Made by a program: the position numbers and the translations under genes. This document shows positions 43,845 to 52,608 of a stretch of DNA of 64,000 bases, in pieces. Numbering within the stretch: the first letter of the stretch is position 1; each line of letters begins with the position of its first letter. This DNA is from Paenibacillus plantarum (GTDB taxonomy: Bacteria; Bacillota; Bacilli; Paenibacillales; NBRC-103111), in assembly GCF_013141695.1 (NCBI RefSeq), contig NZ_WHNY01000067.1, forward strand, positions 645,107-709,106, given 5' to 3'. Below the pieces are notes generated by a model. The model worked only from the letters and a program-made list of their open reading frames with translations, did not search any database and was not told where the DNA came from.

Positions 43845-45631
43845 GGACCCACCTCCACAGCTTGGGAACCGCCTACAGCGTCAAGAATGTCTTGGAACTT
43901 CGCGCCATATTGCGGATTTTGTTCGATCTCTTCTCTTACTTCGGAGATGGAATGTCCGAGTTCATCGATTCTACGACGGATTTCCTCGCCAGAACCGGCT
44001 TCCATCACCATTCGGAACAGGGATGTTTCAAGCGATCCGCGTTTCTCGATTTTTTCCAAAATCGTATCCAGCTGCCCAATAACTAATTCAAACATATTGA
44101 TTTTCTCATGTAAGAGAGAGAGGATATGTTCTTCAATGGTATTCCTTGTGGATAAGTTGTAAATGTTTACGTCATGCGTTTGCCCAAGGCGATGAACCCG
44201 ACCGATCCGTTGTTCCACGCGCATAGGGTTCCACGGCAGATCGAAGTTGATCATGTTGTGGCAAAATTGCAGATTAATGCCCTCGCCACCTGCCTCGGTA
44301 GCGATAAGTACTTGTACCCGATTTCGGAACAAATCCATCATCCAGTCTTTTTTGCCGCGATTCATGCCACCGCGATAGGGGACTGCCGTAATCTTATGTT
44401 CCTTGAGATAGTTCAATAAATATTCTTGCGATGCCCGATACTCCGTGAAAATAATGACTTTGTCATTAATGTCTTGAATAAGTCGCATCGTGGTTTCTGC
44501 TTTACTATTGGACTTAATGCTGCGAATAAGCTCGACGAGCTCCCAAATTTTAGGCCGCATCGGTGAGTCTTCGGCTGTCTTTTTAAATAAATTCACCAAC
44601 GTTATAAAAACAGCGTCTCGCGAACTGCACACCTCACGCTGAAGTGTAATCATAGAAAGCATGGAGCTGAGATCGCCGCCACTTTCGGAATAGCGTGTTC
44701 GTACGAAATTCGTAACCCCATCATAGAGCGCTTGCTCATCGTCTGAGAGCGTGAGCGGGATATTACGCACAATCCGCTTCGTATAGTGAACACCGCCGTC
44801 TCCCCGACGGTTACGAATCATCACCTTAGAAAGCTCTTGCTGGAGCTGAATCTCATTCTTCGGCGTACGTTTGCCGACAACGAAATTGCTCTTGAAGCTG
44901 TTCTGCCCGCCAAGCTGACCTGGTTTTAGCAGCGTGATCAGATTGTAGAGCTCTTTGAGATCGTTCTGCACAGGTGTAGCTGTGAGGAGCAGGCAGTATT
45001 TTTTGCGCAGCTCGTTGACGAACGTGTAGTTAGTCGTTTTCTTATTCTTCAGCTTGTGGGCTTCATCGACGATGAGCATATCGTATTCAAGGCCCATCAC
45101 AATCTCGCGATGCGGGTCCCTTTTGGCTGTGTCCATCGAAGCTACGATAATGTCAGCTTGCTGCCACATGTAGGCTTTTTTATGCGCAACGGCAGGGATG
45201 CCGAATTTGGTATTCAATTCCCGAACCCATTGCAGGACAAGGGAAGCGGGTACAAGGATGAGTGTTTTGCGGACAAGCCCGCGGATCATGTATTCTTTTA
45301 AAATTAAACCAGCTTCAATGGTCTTCCCAAGTCCAACCTCATCGGCCAAAATAGCCCGCCCACGCATCTCGTTGAGCACTCGTTTCGCTGTATCAATCTG
45401 ATGCGCCATAGGTTCTAGCGTCCCTAAGTGCGCAAGGCATTGCATATCATCAAACGTAGAAATAAGCCCCGATTCTTCCGATTCGTAGGCAAGCTGATAT
45501 AAGGTCCAGTCATCCCAAGGACCTCCTCCACGTACACGATTGTCCAGCTCGGTAAACCAGTCCCTCTCAAAATGCATATCCAGCTGTTTATGAATGGGGC
45601 GAATGTTCTCTTGCTGATCATGTTGACGCAT
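43841..45631 (-). CDS. yqhH: SNF2-family DNA/RNA translocase, YqhH-like
   Basis: 596 residues with all helicase superfamily 2 motifs: DEVGLGKTIEAGL (Walker A), DEAHKLKN (Walker B), LLLTATPVQND (motif III), IATEAGGEGINLQF (motif V) and QRIGRVHRLGQ (motif VI). ATG 45631 has GGAGGG upstream. The RapA-like family remodels RNA polymerase or nucleic acid complexes. Its partner YqhG is co-transcribed and translationally coupled. Confidence 0.87.
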   Translation of the reverse strand: MRQHDQQENIRPIHKQLDMHFERDWFTELDNRVRGGGPWDDWTLYQLAYESEESGLISTFDDMQCLAHLGTLEPMAHQIDTAKRVLNEMRGRAILADEVGLGKTIEAGLILKEYMIRGLVRKTLILVPASLVLQWVRELNTKFGIPAVAHKKAYMWQQADIIVASMDTAKRDPHREIVMGLEYDMLIVDEAHKLKNKKTTNYTFVNELRKKYCLLLTATPVQNDLKELYNLITLLKPGQLGGQNSFKSNFVVGKRTPKNEIQLQQELSKVMIRNRRGDGGVHYTKRIVRNIPLTLSDDEQALYDGVTNFVRTRYSESGGDLSSMLSMITLQREVCSSRDAVFITLVNLFKKTAEDSPMRPKIWELVELIRSIKSNSKAETTMRLIQDINDKVIIFTEYRASQEYLLNYLKEHKITAVPYRGGMNRGKKDWMMDLFRNRVQVLIATEAGGEGINLQFCHNMINFDLPWNPMRVEQRIGRVHRLGQTHDVNIYNLSTRNTIEEHILSLLHEKINMFELVIGQLDTILEKIEKRGSLETSLFRMVMEAGSGEEIRRRIDELGHSISEVREEIEQNPQYGAKFQDILDAVGGSQAVEVGP

Positions 45632-45647
45632 GGCTGTGCCCTCCTAA

Positions 45648-45702
45648 AAGTTTTGCGTAGCAAAACTAGCCTCGTAAGCATATGCTACGATCTGATACTG
45701 CG
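45648..45702. repeat. Pair of short palindromes in a divergent intergenic region
   Basis: AGTTTTGC-GTA-GCAAAACT (45648-45666) is a perfect 8-bp hairpin, followed by a near palindrome centred on AGCATATGCT. They lie between yqhH (minus) and lipM (plus), where a regulator could bind. Role unknown. Confidence 0.45.
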
Positions 45703-45883
45703 CCTATCCTCAAACGTCGCATACTTGTTAGTATGTCCAGAGAAGAATCTTTCATAACTTTTCCCATGTAAGAGTTTTACTAGGGGGAAGTTCTCAGAGG
45801 TCGAACGCTGATCTTGAATATGCTATGATAGAGGTTGGTTTTTGGGAAAAAGTGACGTTCTACACGAAAGGAAGTCGAATGAG

Positions 45884-46723
45884 ATGACAGCTTGGCGATT
45901 TATACATACAGGGGATCGTTCTCCTGCTGAAAATATGGCGTTAGATGAAGCGATACTTACCGCTCACAGTGAAGGCAAGGTTCCGCCAACGGTGCGGTTC
46001 TATGGATGGAATCCTGCTACGTTATCTATTGGTTATTTTCAAAAGGCGGCTGAAGTTGATCAAGAAGCGGTTGCAAGCGAGGGAATTGGCTTTGTGAGAC
46101 GGCCTACTGGCGGAAGAGCTGTGCTGCACGATAAAGAGTTGACGTATAGCATCATCGTGGCTGAGGATTATCCAGGCATTCCACGCAATGTGACGGAAGC
46201 GTATCGTGTGTTGAGCGAGGGGTTATTGCAAGGTTTTCGTGCGCTAGGCCTAGCAGCAGAAATGGTGCAGTTGGCAAGCGATGAGGAAAAAGAGAAATAC
46301 GCTTCCGCTGGTTCTGCGGCTTGCTTCGATTCACCTTCGTGGTACGAGTTGGTTGTGGAAGGTCGCAAAGTCGCTGGCAGCGCGCAAGTTCGGCAGAAAA
46401 ACGTTGTATTGCAGCATGGCTCGATCCTGCTGGATATGGATACGGATCAATTATTTCGGATGCTGCGCTTCTCGAATGAGAAAGTGGCCGATCGCATGAA
46501 ACATAGCTTTCTAAAGAAGGCTGTAGCCATTAATGAATTGCTGCGCGCACAAGGGAAAGCGGAAGTCACGTTGCGCGAAGTGGAGGAAGCGTTCCGGCGT
46601 GAAATCGCGCTAGGTCTTGGTGTCGAACTCGTCGAGTCGTCATTGACGGACTACGAGATTGAACTTACGGAGCGACTTGTTGCCGAGAAATACGGCACGG
46701 ACGAGTGGAATTTACGGCGGTAG
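45884..46723 (+). CDS. lipM: Octanoyltransferase LipM (biotin/lipoate A/B ligase family)
   Basis: About 279 residues; ATG 45884 has AAAGGAAG upstream. The family features are PAENMALDEAIL, RPTGGRAVLHDKELTYSI with the conserved Arg-Arg-Gly-Gly, the catalytic Cys candidate in SAACFDSPSWYEL, and the Lys in GRKVAGSAQ. LipM moves octanoyl from acyl carrier protein to GcvH, the first step of lipoate synthesis. The gene lies next to yqhH and yqhG as in B. subtilis, supporting LipM rather than LplA. Confidence 0.88.
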   Translation: MTAWRFIHTGDRSPAENMALDEAILTAHSEGKVPPTVRFYGWNPATLSIGYFQKAAEVDQEAVASEGIGFVRRPTGGRAVLHDKELTYSIIVAEDYPGIPRNVTEAYRVLSEGLLQGFRALGLAAEMVQLASDEEKEKYASAGSAACFDSPSWYELVVEGRKVAGSAQVRQKNVVLQHGSILLDMDTDQLFRMLRFSNEKVADRMKHSFLKKAVAINELLRAQGKAEVTLREVEEAFRREIALGLGVELVESSLTDYEIELTERLVAEKYGTDEWNLRR

Positions 46724-46924
46724 TAAGTTAACAGAAGTAGGAAAGTGGATGATAGGTGGGCTGAAGTAGTTATTGCTGCGAGTGCACCTTCTTAGCCTAA
46801 CAGAGAGGAATAAATGGATTTCATGTAGCTAAATTAGAGGAAAAGGCTGAATTTTTAGGAATAAATGGATTATATACAGGTAATAGCAGCTAGTATTGCC
46901 TGTGTGGTCAGAAATCGCTGAATT

Positions 46925-46999
46925 AGCTGTAGGTTTTCCAGTTATTCAAGCAATTGACCGAAAATGATCTAAAATAGCTGGAGTTTTTCCAGTTAGCTG
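46925..46999. repeat. Degenerate repeats with hairpin cores, related to those at 24564
   Basis: AGCTGTAGGTTTTCCAGTTA (46925) and a second unit at 46976 share the pattern of the units at 24564-24750. The second contains CTGGA-GTTTT-TCCAG. The region 46724-47022 has no gene; it is AT-rich and contains these units and two copies of GGAATAAATGGATT. Confidence 0.5.
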
Positions 47000-47022
47000 A
47001 TTCATTCGGATTCATCCAAATA

Positions 47023-47067
47023 AAGGACAGCCCTCAGGTAGAAGAATCTACTCAAAGGACTGTCCTT
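47023..47067 (-). terminator. Terminator of the ABC importer operon
   Basis: AAGGACAG (47023-47030) pairs with CTGTCCTT (47060-47067), with inner GTAGA/TCTAC. It lies just past the ATPase stop codon on the minus strand. Confidence 0.85.
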
Positions 47068-47073
47068 AATTAA

Positions 47074-47868
47074 TTATCCGAGTACGACTCGGTCATCCGC
47101 TAGCTTATTGCCGCTGATATGTTCAAACTCACCGAGCAGCTGCGCTACGGTGAGGTTCTTCTTCCGTTCCTCGTTCACATCAAGAATGATGCGACCTTTA
47201 TCCATCATGATCAGGCGATTGCCGAGACGAATCGCTTGCTCCATATTGTGCGTGACCATGAGTGTGGTCAGCTTCATTTCGCGCACGATTTCCTCTGTCA
47301 ATCGTGTGATCAGTTCAGCCCGCGCGGGATCGAGCGCGGCTGTATGCTCATCGAGCAGCAGAATCTGCGGCTCGGTGAACGTTGCCATGAGCAAGCTGAG
47401 GGCTTGTCGCTCGCCGCCGGAGAGCAGACCGACCTTCGCGCGCAGGCGGCTTTCCAAGCCGATACCGAGGCGCTGCAGCTGTTCCAGGAACAACGCGCGC
47501 TTTCGCGCGTTGGTGCCGAAGCTGAGCCCGCGCTTCTTGCCGCGGGCATACGCCATGGCGAGATTCTCCTCGATGGTCATACGAGGAGCGGTCCCCGCCA
47601 TGGGGTCTTGAAAGACGCGGCCGATCCAGCGGCTGCGCTTGTACTCAGGCAGATGGTGAATGACTTCACCATCTATGCGCACTTCGCCGGCGTCTGGCGT
47701 CATGACGCCGGAGATGATGTTCATCAGCGTCGATTTACCGGCGCCGTTACTGCCGATGACCGTGACGAAGTCACCGGGCTTCAGGGTTAGGTTAATGCCG
47801 ATGAGCGCAATTTTCTCATCGGCAGAACCAGGGTTAAAGAGCTTGGAAACATTCGAGAGCTGCAGCAT
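47074..47868 (-). CDS. ABC transporter ATP-binding protein, TrpZ-like
   Basis: 264 residues with Walker A GSNGAGKST, signature LLSGGERQALSL and Walker B ILLLDEHTAALDP, of the LIV-G/BMP-like class that pairs with TrpX-type binding proteins. Its ATG is separated from the permease by an overlap of one base. It would drive uptake in a high-affinity importer. The GC-rich segment 47360-47760 stands out from the flanks. Confidence 0.85.
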   Translation of the reverse strand: MLQLSNVSKLFNPGSADEKIALIGINLTLKPGDFVTVIGSNGAGKSTLMNIISGVMTPDAGEVRIDGEVIHHLPEYKRSRWIGRVFQDPMAGTAPRMTIEENLAMAYARGKKRGLSFGTNARKRALFLEQLQRLGIGLESRLRAKVGLLSGGERQALSLLMATFTEPQILLLDEHTAALDPARAELITRLTEEIVREMKLTTLMVTHNMEQAIRLGNRLIMMDKGRIILDVNEERKKNLTVAQLLGEFEHISGNKLADDRVVLG

Positions 47869-48785
47869 TAACGCCCACCTCCTTTGTTCATTTGCAGCGC
47901 GAGCTCGAGGAGCTCAGCAGAGCGCTTCTTCGCATTCGCTTTTTGTTTGATCGATCGCTGCACGGATGGCAGAACGAGCGCGATAATCACGATAATCGCG
48001 GTAATTAACTTCAAGTCGGACGCTTTCAGCCACTCAACTCGAAGTGCTAACGCGACAACAATTCGGTACACGATGGAACCGAGTACAGCAGCAAGTGTCG
48101 CTTGGAAAACGGAGCGAGCCCCAAAAATCGCTTCCCCAATAATAACGGAAGCTAGTCCCACCACGATCATCCCGATCCCCATCGAGATGTCCGCAAAGCC
48201 GGATTGCTGAGCAATAAGTGCACCGGATAAAGCTACTAATCCATTTGACAAGCTCAAGCCTAGAATCGTTGTTCGGTCCGTGTTGGCACCGAAGCTGCGA
48301 ATCATGCGAGCGTTGTCCCCAGTTGCACGGAGAGCAAGACCCAGATCGGTATGCAGGAACGCATCAAGCAACAATTTGAATACAATCACAATGATCAATA
48401 CTACGGTAATTGGTGACATGGAAGTAAACAAAGTATCTACACCAAGAAGCGAAATGTTCGGTTTGCCCATGATGCGCATATTAATCGAGTACAAGGCAAT
48501 CATCATAAGAATTCCGGACAGAAGCCCATTAATTTTACCCTTCGTATGAAGCAGTCCTGTGCAAGCGCCAGCCACAAGTCCACCTGCAAAAGCGGCCAAA
48601 CAAGCAAGAAGTGGCGAGTAGCCGTTTGCGATTAGAATCGCAGCAATGGCACCGCCTGTTGTAAAGCTGCCATCCACCGTTAGATCAGGGAAATCAAGAA
48701 TACGAAACGTAATATAAACACCTAGCGCCATCAATGCATAGAGAAGTCCTAGCTCGACGGCACCAGTCATTGAATCCATCATCAT
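47868..48785 (-). CDS. ABC transporter permease, TrpY-like
   Basis: About 305 residues from a triple ATG at 48785/48782/48779 behind AGGAGG; a longer in-frame start at 48833 has no ribosome site. At least eight hydrophobic segments plus LGLLYALMALGVYITFRILDF, the branched-chain-type permease signature, and LSGALIAQQSGFADISMGIGM. It forms a homodimeric pore with the adjacent ATPase. Confidence 0.85.
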   Translation of the reverse strand: MMMDSMTGAVELGLLYALMALGVYITFRILDFPDLTVDGSFTTGGAIAAILIANGYSPLLACLAAFAGGLVAGACTGLLHTKGKINGLLSGILMMIALYSINMRIMGKPNISLLGVDTLFTSMSPITVVLIIVIVFKLLLDAFLHTDLGLALRATGDNARMIRSFGANTDRTTILGLSLSNGLVALSGALIAQQSGFADISMGIGMIVVGLASVIIGEAIFGARSVFQATLAAVLGSIVYRIVVALALRVEWLKASDLKLITAIIVIIALVLPSVQRSIKQKANAKKRSAELLELALQMNKGGGR

Positions 48786-48802
48786 TATTCCTCCTAACTT
48801 TG

Positions 48803-48838
48803 AAAAAAAGGGATGAACGAAAGTGACGTTCACCCCTT
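48803..48838 (-). terminator. Intercistronic terminator between binding protein and permease
   Basis: GGGATGAACG (48810-48819) pairs with CGTTCACCCC (48827-48836), one G-U pair; minus-strand reading ends in a run of T. It probably lets more transcript for the binding protein than for the permease. Confidence 0.75.
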
Positions 48839-48852
48839 TAGTGTCTTTCTAC

Positions 48853-49908
48853 TCACTGAATAATATTTTTCTCTTTATCTTTTACTGCGGCTTTCATCGC
48901 ATCCGTTACTTCGATGCCTTGTGCTTTAGCTGCTTTTAGGTTTAGGATGAGATCCATTTTGTCAGGTACAGTTACTTTCATGTCTGCTGGTTTTTTACCA
49001 TTCTTGAGGATGTCGACAGCCATTTGGCCTACTTGGTAGCCGTGATCAAAGTATTTGAAGCCAACTGTTGCGAAAGCTCCTTTTTCAACGGTATCACGGT
49101 CACTGGAGAAGAATGGGATCTTCTTATCGTTCGCGATTTGAATGATACCATCCACACCACTAACAACTGTGTTATCAAGCGTAATCAAGAATGCATCTGC
49201 ACGACCAACAAGGGACTGTGCAGCTTGTTTAACTTCTGATGTGTTTGTAACTGGTGCTTTAATTAGCTTGATGCCATGCTTGGTTAAAGATTGTTCAGCA
49301 TTTTTGGCCATAATGACAGCGTTTGGTTCTCCTTCATTCAGGACAAGACCAACAGTCTTAATCTTCGGCATGTTAGCTGCAACGAAATCCATCAATTGGG
49401 CAATGGCCATTGGATTCGTATCGGAAGCTCCGGATACATTGCCGCCTGGCTTATCCACATTGGTTACGATTTTGGCTGCAAGTGGGTCTGTAACCGCTGC
49501 GAAAAGAATCGGTGCTTTCTTCACTTGCTGTACCACTGCTTGTGCGGATGGTGTTGCAATTCCCAGTACAAGATCGTTGTCAGCGGAAGCAATTTTTTGA
49601 GCGATGGATAAGTTATTCGGTTGATCGCCTTGTGCATTATTGAAGTCAACCTTCAGGTTCGTGCCTTCTACGATGCCTGCATCTTTAAGTGCTGCAAGGA
49701 ATCCCTGGCGTGTTGCATCTAACGATGGATGTTCAACAATTTGTGAAATCGCAATCTTATAAGTTTTGGATGCGGCTGCTGTAGCTGCCGGAGTAGTTGA
49801 GGCTGCACCACCTGCTGCAGGCGTTGGCTCCGCTTTTTGACCACAACCTGCGACTAACATAATAGCTGCTGATAATACGATGGATGTGAGTGCTTTCTTT
49901 TTCAACAA
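48853..49908 (-). CDS. ABC transporter substrate-binding lipoprotein, TrpX/ABC_sub_bind family
   Basis: 351 residues. A lipobox (VAGC near residue 22), a Pro/Ala/Thr linker and a two-lobed type I binding domain (IAISQIVEHPSLDATRQGFLAALKDAG, then VLGIATPSAQAVVQ) identify the ABC_sub_bind family, of which streptococcal TrpX binds tryptophan or related aromatic compounds. The true ligand is unproven. GAGAGGGG precedes the start; an unusual structured leader lies further upstream. Confidence 0.85.
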   Translation of the reverse strand: MLKKKALTSIVLSAAIMLVAGCGQKAEPTPAAGGAASTTPAATAAASKTYKIAISQIVEHPSLDATRQGFLAALKDAGIVEGTNLKVDFNNAQGDQPNNLSIAQKIASADNDLVLGIATPSAQAVVQQVKKAPILFAAVTDPLAAKIVTNVDKPGGNVSGASDTNPMAIAQLMDFVAANMPKIKTVGLVLNEGEPNAVIMAKNAEQSLTKHGIKLIKAPVTNTSEVKQAAQSLVGRADAFLITLDNTVVSGVDGIIQIANDKKIPFFSSDRDTVEKGAFATVGFKYFDHGYQVGQMAVDILKNGKKPADMKVTVPDKMDLILNLKAAKAQGIEVTDAMKAAVKDKEKNIIQ

Positions 49909-49938
49909 AATTACCCCTCTCTAAGTTCCCAGATGTTG

Positions 49939-50008
49939 CTTGGACGCATTGCTCTCCCACCACTTTAACGCTTTCGTTCAGCAAAGCGTGAGAGGCGAGG
50001 TGTCCAAG
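49939..50008 (-). promoter_or_regulatory. Structured 5' leader of the TrpX-type ABC operon (candidate riboswitch)
   Basis: Read on the minus strand, three stems stack: CTTGGAC/GTCCAAG (50002-50008 with 49939-49945), CTCTC/GAGAG (49990-49994 with 49952-49956) and ACGCTTT/AAAGCGT (49983-49989 with 49968-49974), with an 8-base loop and an asymmetric 11-base internal loop. TATAAA (50013-50018) just upstream would place the transcription start at the first stem. I do not recognise a known riboswitch class; T-box elements are absent. Confidence 0.45.
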
Positions 50009-50149
50009 TACTTTTATAATTAACCATAGTTTAATTGGCTCATGGGGTTTCCGTCAATTGTTTTATCCGAATTTGTGATTATTTTGTGAATATTTGTCGG
50101 GAGGAAACGTGACATACGGAGGTAGAGATGGGGTTTGTACGCAAAAAAG

Positions 50150-50198
50150 AGGACAGCCTTTAGAAGCCAGATGAGATGACTTGGACTAGGGCTGCCCT
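50150..50198 (-). terminator. Terminator of the D-amino-acid transaminase gene
   Basis: AGGACAGCC-TTTAG (50150-50163) pairs with CTAGGGCTGCCCT (50186-50198) with two mismatches; minus-strand reading is followed by TTTTTTGC. The stem begins in the stop codon. Confidence 0.7.
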
Positions 50199-51046
50199 TG
50201 TATGGGGGGAGTGTTTTGGTTGAGAAAGGTTCTTTCAAATTCGGCTTGAAGTTTCTGGGTTGTTGGACCAGGTACTCCTGAACCGATAGATTGTCCATCT
50301 ATTTGAAGGATTGGTGTAATTTCTACCGTCGTACCTGTGATAAAAGCTTCATCCGCCTGTAGAAGTTGTTCCGTCGTGAAAGATTCTTCTTTGACTGGTA
50401 TTTGTAAGGCATGCGCTATTCGGAGTACGACAGCACGCGTAATCCCATGCAGAATCAAGTGATTGGCGGGGTGCGTGTAGAGAACCTGATCTTTCACCAT
50501 CATCAGATTGGAGGCACTGCATTCGGTTACCGTGCCTTCACGATGAAGCACGACTTCTTGTACACCATGATCTAATGCAGCTTGCTTGGCAAGTACATTT
50601 GGCAGCAAATTTAGGGTCTTGAGATCGCATCGTAACCAGCGAATATCAGGTTGTGTAACGGCGTTGATGCCATTCTGAATGGTGGCTAAAGGACGCTTCA
50701 CCTCAGAACAATAGGCGAGTACAATGGGCACAGCCTGTGTCGGGAATGGATGCGCGCGAGGCGCCTCTCCACGAGTAATTTGCAAATAAACCGTGCCCTC
50801 GATGAGGTTGTTGTGCCCAATGAGCTTATTCAATATAGTTAGAATTTCATCACTTGTATGAGGTAAGGAGAGGCGTACTTCACTTGCTGTTCGTTCGAGC
50901 CGCTGCATATGTGCAGCACCTTCATAAATCTGACCATTGTAGACGCGAAACACTTCATAAATTCCATCACCAAAGTAATAGCCACGATCATCGGGTGAGA
51001 TTTGGATGTCTTGTTTATGTACGAATTCGTTTTTATAAAAATACAT
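50186..51046 (-). CDS. dat: D-amino-acid transaminase
   Basis: 286 residues of the fold-type IV PLP transaminases: RGYYFGDGIYEVFRVYNG near the start, the Schiff-base Lys in LKTLNLLPNVLAKQ, EVVLHREGTVTECSASN, and FITGTTVEITPIL. This matches D-alanine transaminase, which makes D-glutamate and D-alanine for the wall, rather than branched-chain transaminase. AGGAGAG lies eight bases before the ATG. An SOS-like box sits 35 bases upstream. Confidence 0.87.
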   Translation of the reverse strand: MYFYKNEFVHKQDIQISPDDRGYYFGDGIYEVFRVYNGQIYEGAAHMQRLERTASEVRLSLPHTSDEILTILNKLIGHNNLIEGTVYLQITRGEAPRAHPFPTQAVPIVLAYCSEVKRPLATIQNGINAVTQPDIRWLRCDLKTLNLLPNVLAKQAALDHGVQEVVLHREGTVTECSASNLMMVKDQVLYTHPANHLILHGITRAVVLRIAHALQIPVKEESFTTEQLLQADEAFITGTTVEITPILQIDGQSIGSGVPGPTTQKLQAEFERTFLNQNTPPIQGQP

Positions 51047-51079
51047 GATTCATCTCTCCTATTTATAAAAAAAATAATA

Positions 51080-51091
51080 GAACATATGTTC
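51080..51091. promoter_or_regulatory. LexA/SOS-box-like palindrome
   Basis: GAACATATGTTC is a perfect dyad with the Bacillota LexA core GAAC-N4-GTTC. It lies between dat and nrdJ and just before TATACT (51113-51118), so it could repress a rightward promoter for nrdJ, dat, or both. Confidence 0.55.
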
Positions 51092-51194
51092 TGTTTTGCT
51101 GAAAAATGTGATATACTATATCTAGGTTATCAAACATGGATAAGAACGTCAAAACTAGCACTTTGTTGATTTTTTTGCAATGGGTATTTAGACT

Positions 51195-51224
51195 TTGTCT
51201 CCGCTAGATGTTGTGTAGTATAAT
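51195..51224 (+). promoter_or_regulatory. Predicted promoter of nrdJ
   Basis: TTGTCT (51195-51200) and a perfect TATAAT (51219-51224) are spaced 18 bases apart. The leader to ATG 51327 is about 95 bases. Confidence 0.5.
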
Positions 51225-51326
51225 CAGTAAGGTATACCATATATTGTGAATTGGTGGTTTCTGGCACTTGTATTTATTATCTTAAATCGCAGCAATATTT
51301 GCGGCTACTTGGGAGGGATTTGAACG

Positions 51327-52388
51327 ATGGGGAATGGTTACACCAGTAAGAAGTTAACGGGTTTAAGTGAAAAAATATTTCTGGATCGTTATGCGCTGAA
51401 GGATGCGGATACGAGTCATGCGAAAGTCGGAGACACCGTTCTCGTACTGACGAAGGATGATCCGAAATTCCCAGCCAAAGAAGTTGGTGAGATTGTTAGT
51501 CGTGCTGGAAGCAAAGTGAAGGTTCTGACACGCAGCGGTGAAACGGTTGAATCTGAGGTTGAGAAGTTGACATTAAATAGAGAAAAGACACCGGAAGAAA
51601 TGTGGGATCGCTTGGCAGGAGCGATGGCTTCGGTTGAGAAGACAGCGGAGAAGCGTCAGGAATGGACGGAGAAATTCAGATACATTCTGAACGATTGGAA
51701 GCTTGTACCTGGGGGCCGGATTGCAGCAGGCGCGGATGCGAGTGATGAATTGACTTTGTTCAATTGCTACGTCATTCCTTCACCGAAGGATAGTCGCGGC
51801 GGGATTATGAACACGTTGACTGAAATGACTGAAATTATGTCACGCGGTGGTGGCGTTGGCATTAATTTGTCTTCACTTCGACCGAGACGTTCAGTGGTGA
51901 AAGGCGTTAATGGATCGTCCAGCGGCGCTGTCTCTTGGGGTGGATTGTTTAGTTATACGACAGGTTTGATCGAGCAAGGCGGTAGCCGTCGCGGGGCGTT
52001 AATGCTGATGATTAATGATTGGCATCCAGATCTGGAGGATTTCATTACGGTGAAGTCCACCATGGGGCAGATTACGAACGCGAACTTATCTGTTTGCGTA
52101 AGTAATGGCTTCATGAAAGCGGTGAAGGAGGATCTAGAATGGGAACTGGTGTTCCCGGATACCACAGATCCAGAGTACAATGAACTGTGGGACGGTAATT
52201 TAGATGCGTGGAAGAAATTAGGCAAAGCTGTTAAGCCTTATCGCACGGTTCGCGCGCGTGATGTTTGGCACTCGATTATTGAATCGGCATGGAAATCCGC
52301 TGAACCTGGCGTAGTATTCTTGGAATATTACAATCAGATGTCCAATAGCTGGTATTTTAATCCTATTATTTGTACGAATCCGTGTGGT
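51327..52388 (+). CDS. nrdJ: B12-dependent (class II) ribonucleotide reductase, exon 1
   Basis: Exon 1 encodes 354 residues, ending in the active-site sequence NPCG. It has the reductase signatures LVPGGRIAAGADASDELTLFNCY and GGGVGINLSSLRPRRS, then TNPCG. Without splicing, translation would continue four codons (KVA) into the intron to a TAG at 52398, giving a dead protein. The first base pair of the intron's P1 uses the last T of the GGT codon at 52386-52388. Class II enzymes use adenosylcobalamin to make the thiyl radical, work with or without oxygen, and need one polypeptide. GGGAGGG precedes the ATG. Confidence 0.9.
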
Positions 52389-52608
52389 AAGGTAGCCTAG
52401 TTTGCCTCACGTTAATCATCGCGGAATAAAGCGGGAAGGCTGAGAAGCTAATCCGAACCGAAGGCTGGAAGTAAAGAATCAGTCAGGGGCAGAGCATAGA
52501 TGGTGAAACTGCACGAAAGCAGAATATAACCCATCCACGAGGCCGCGACACTAAGAATTCAAGCGTCTTATCCCCTTAAATGATTTTGATAAGAAGGAGG
52601 TGATTAAT

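Noticed and set aside
43203..44162. Long plus-strand frame opposite yqhG/yqhH
   Set aside because: Its translation is low in family-like pattern and it lies antisense to two conserved genes with clear motifs.
49909..50020. T-box or TPP leader before the TrpX-type operon
   Set aside because: No T-box sequence (GGTGG-type antiterminator) or TPP core is seen; the stems do not fit these classes.
51046..51326. Cobalamin riboswitch before nrdJ
   Set aside because: No B12-box-like sequence is visible. Class II reductase genes themselves are usually not controlled this way.
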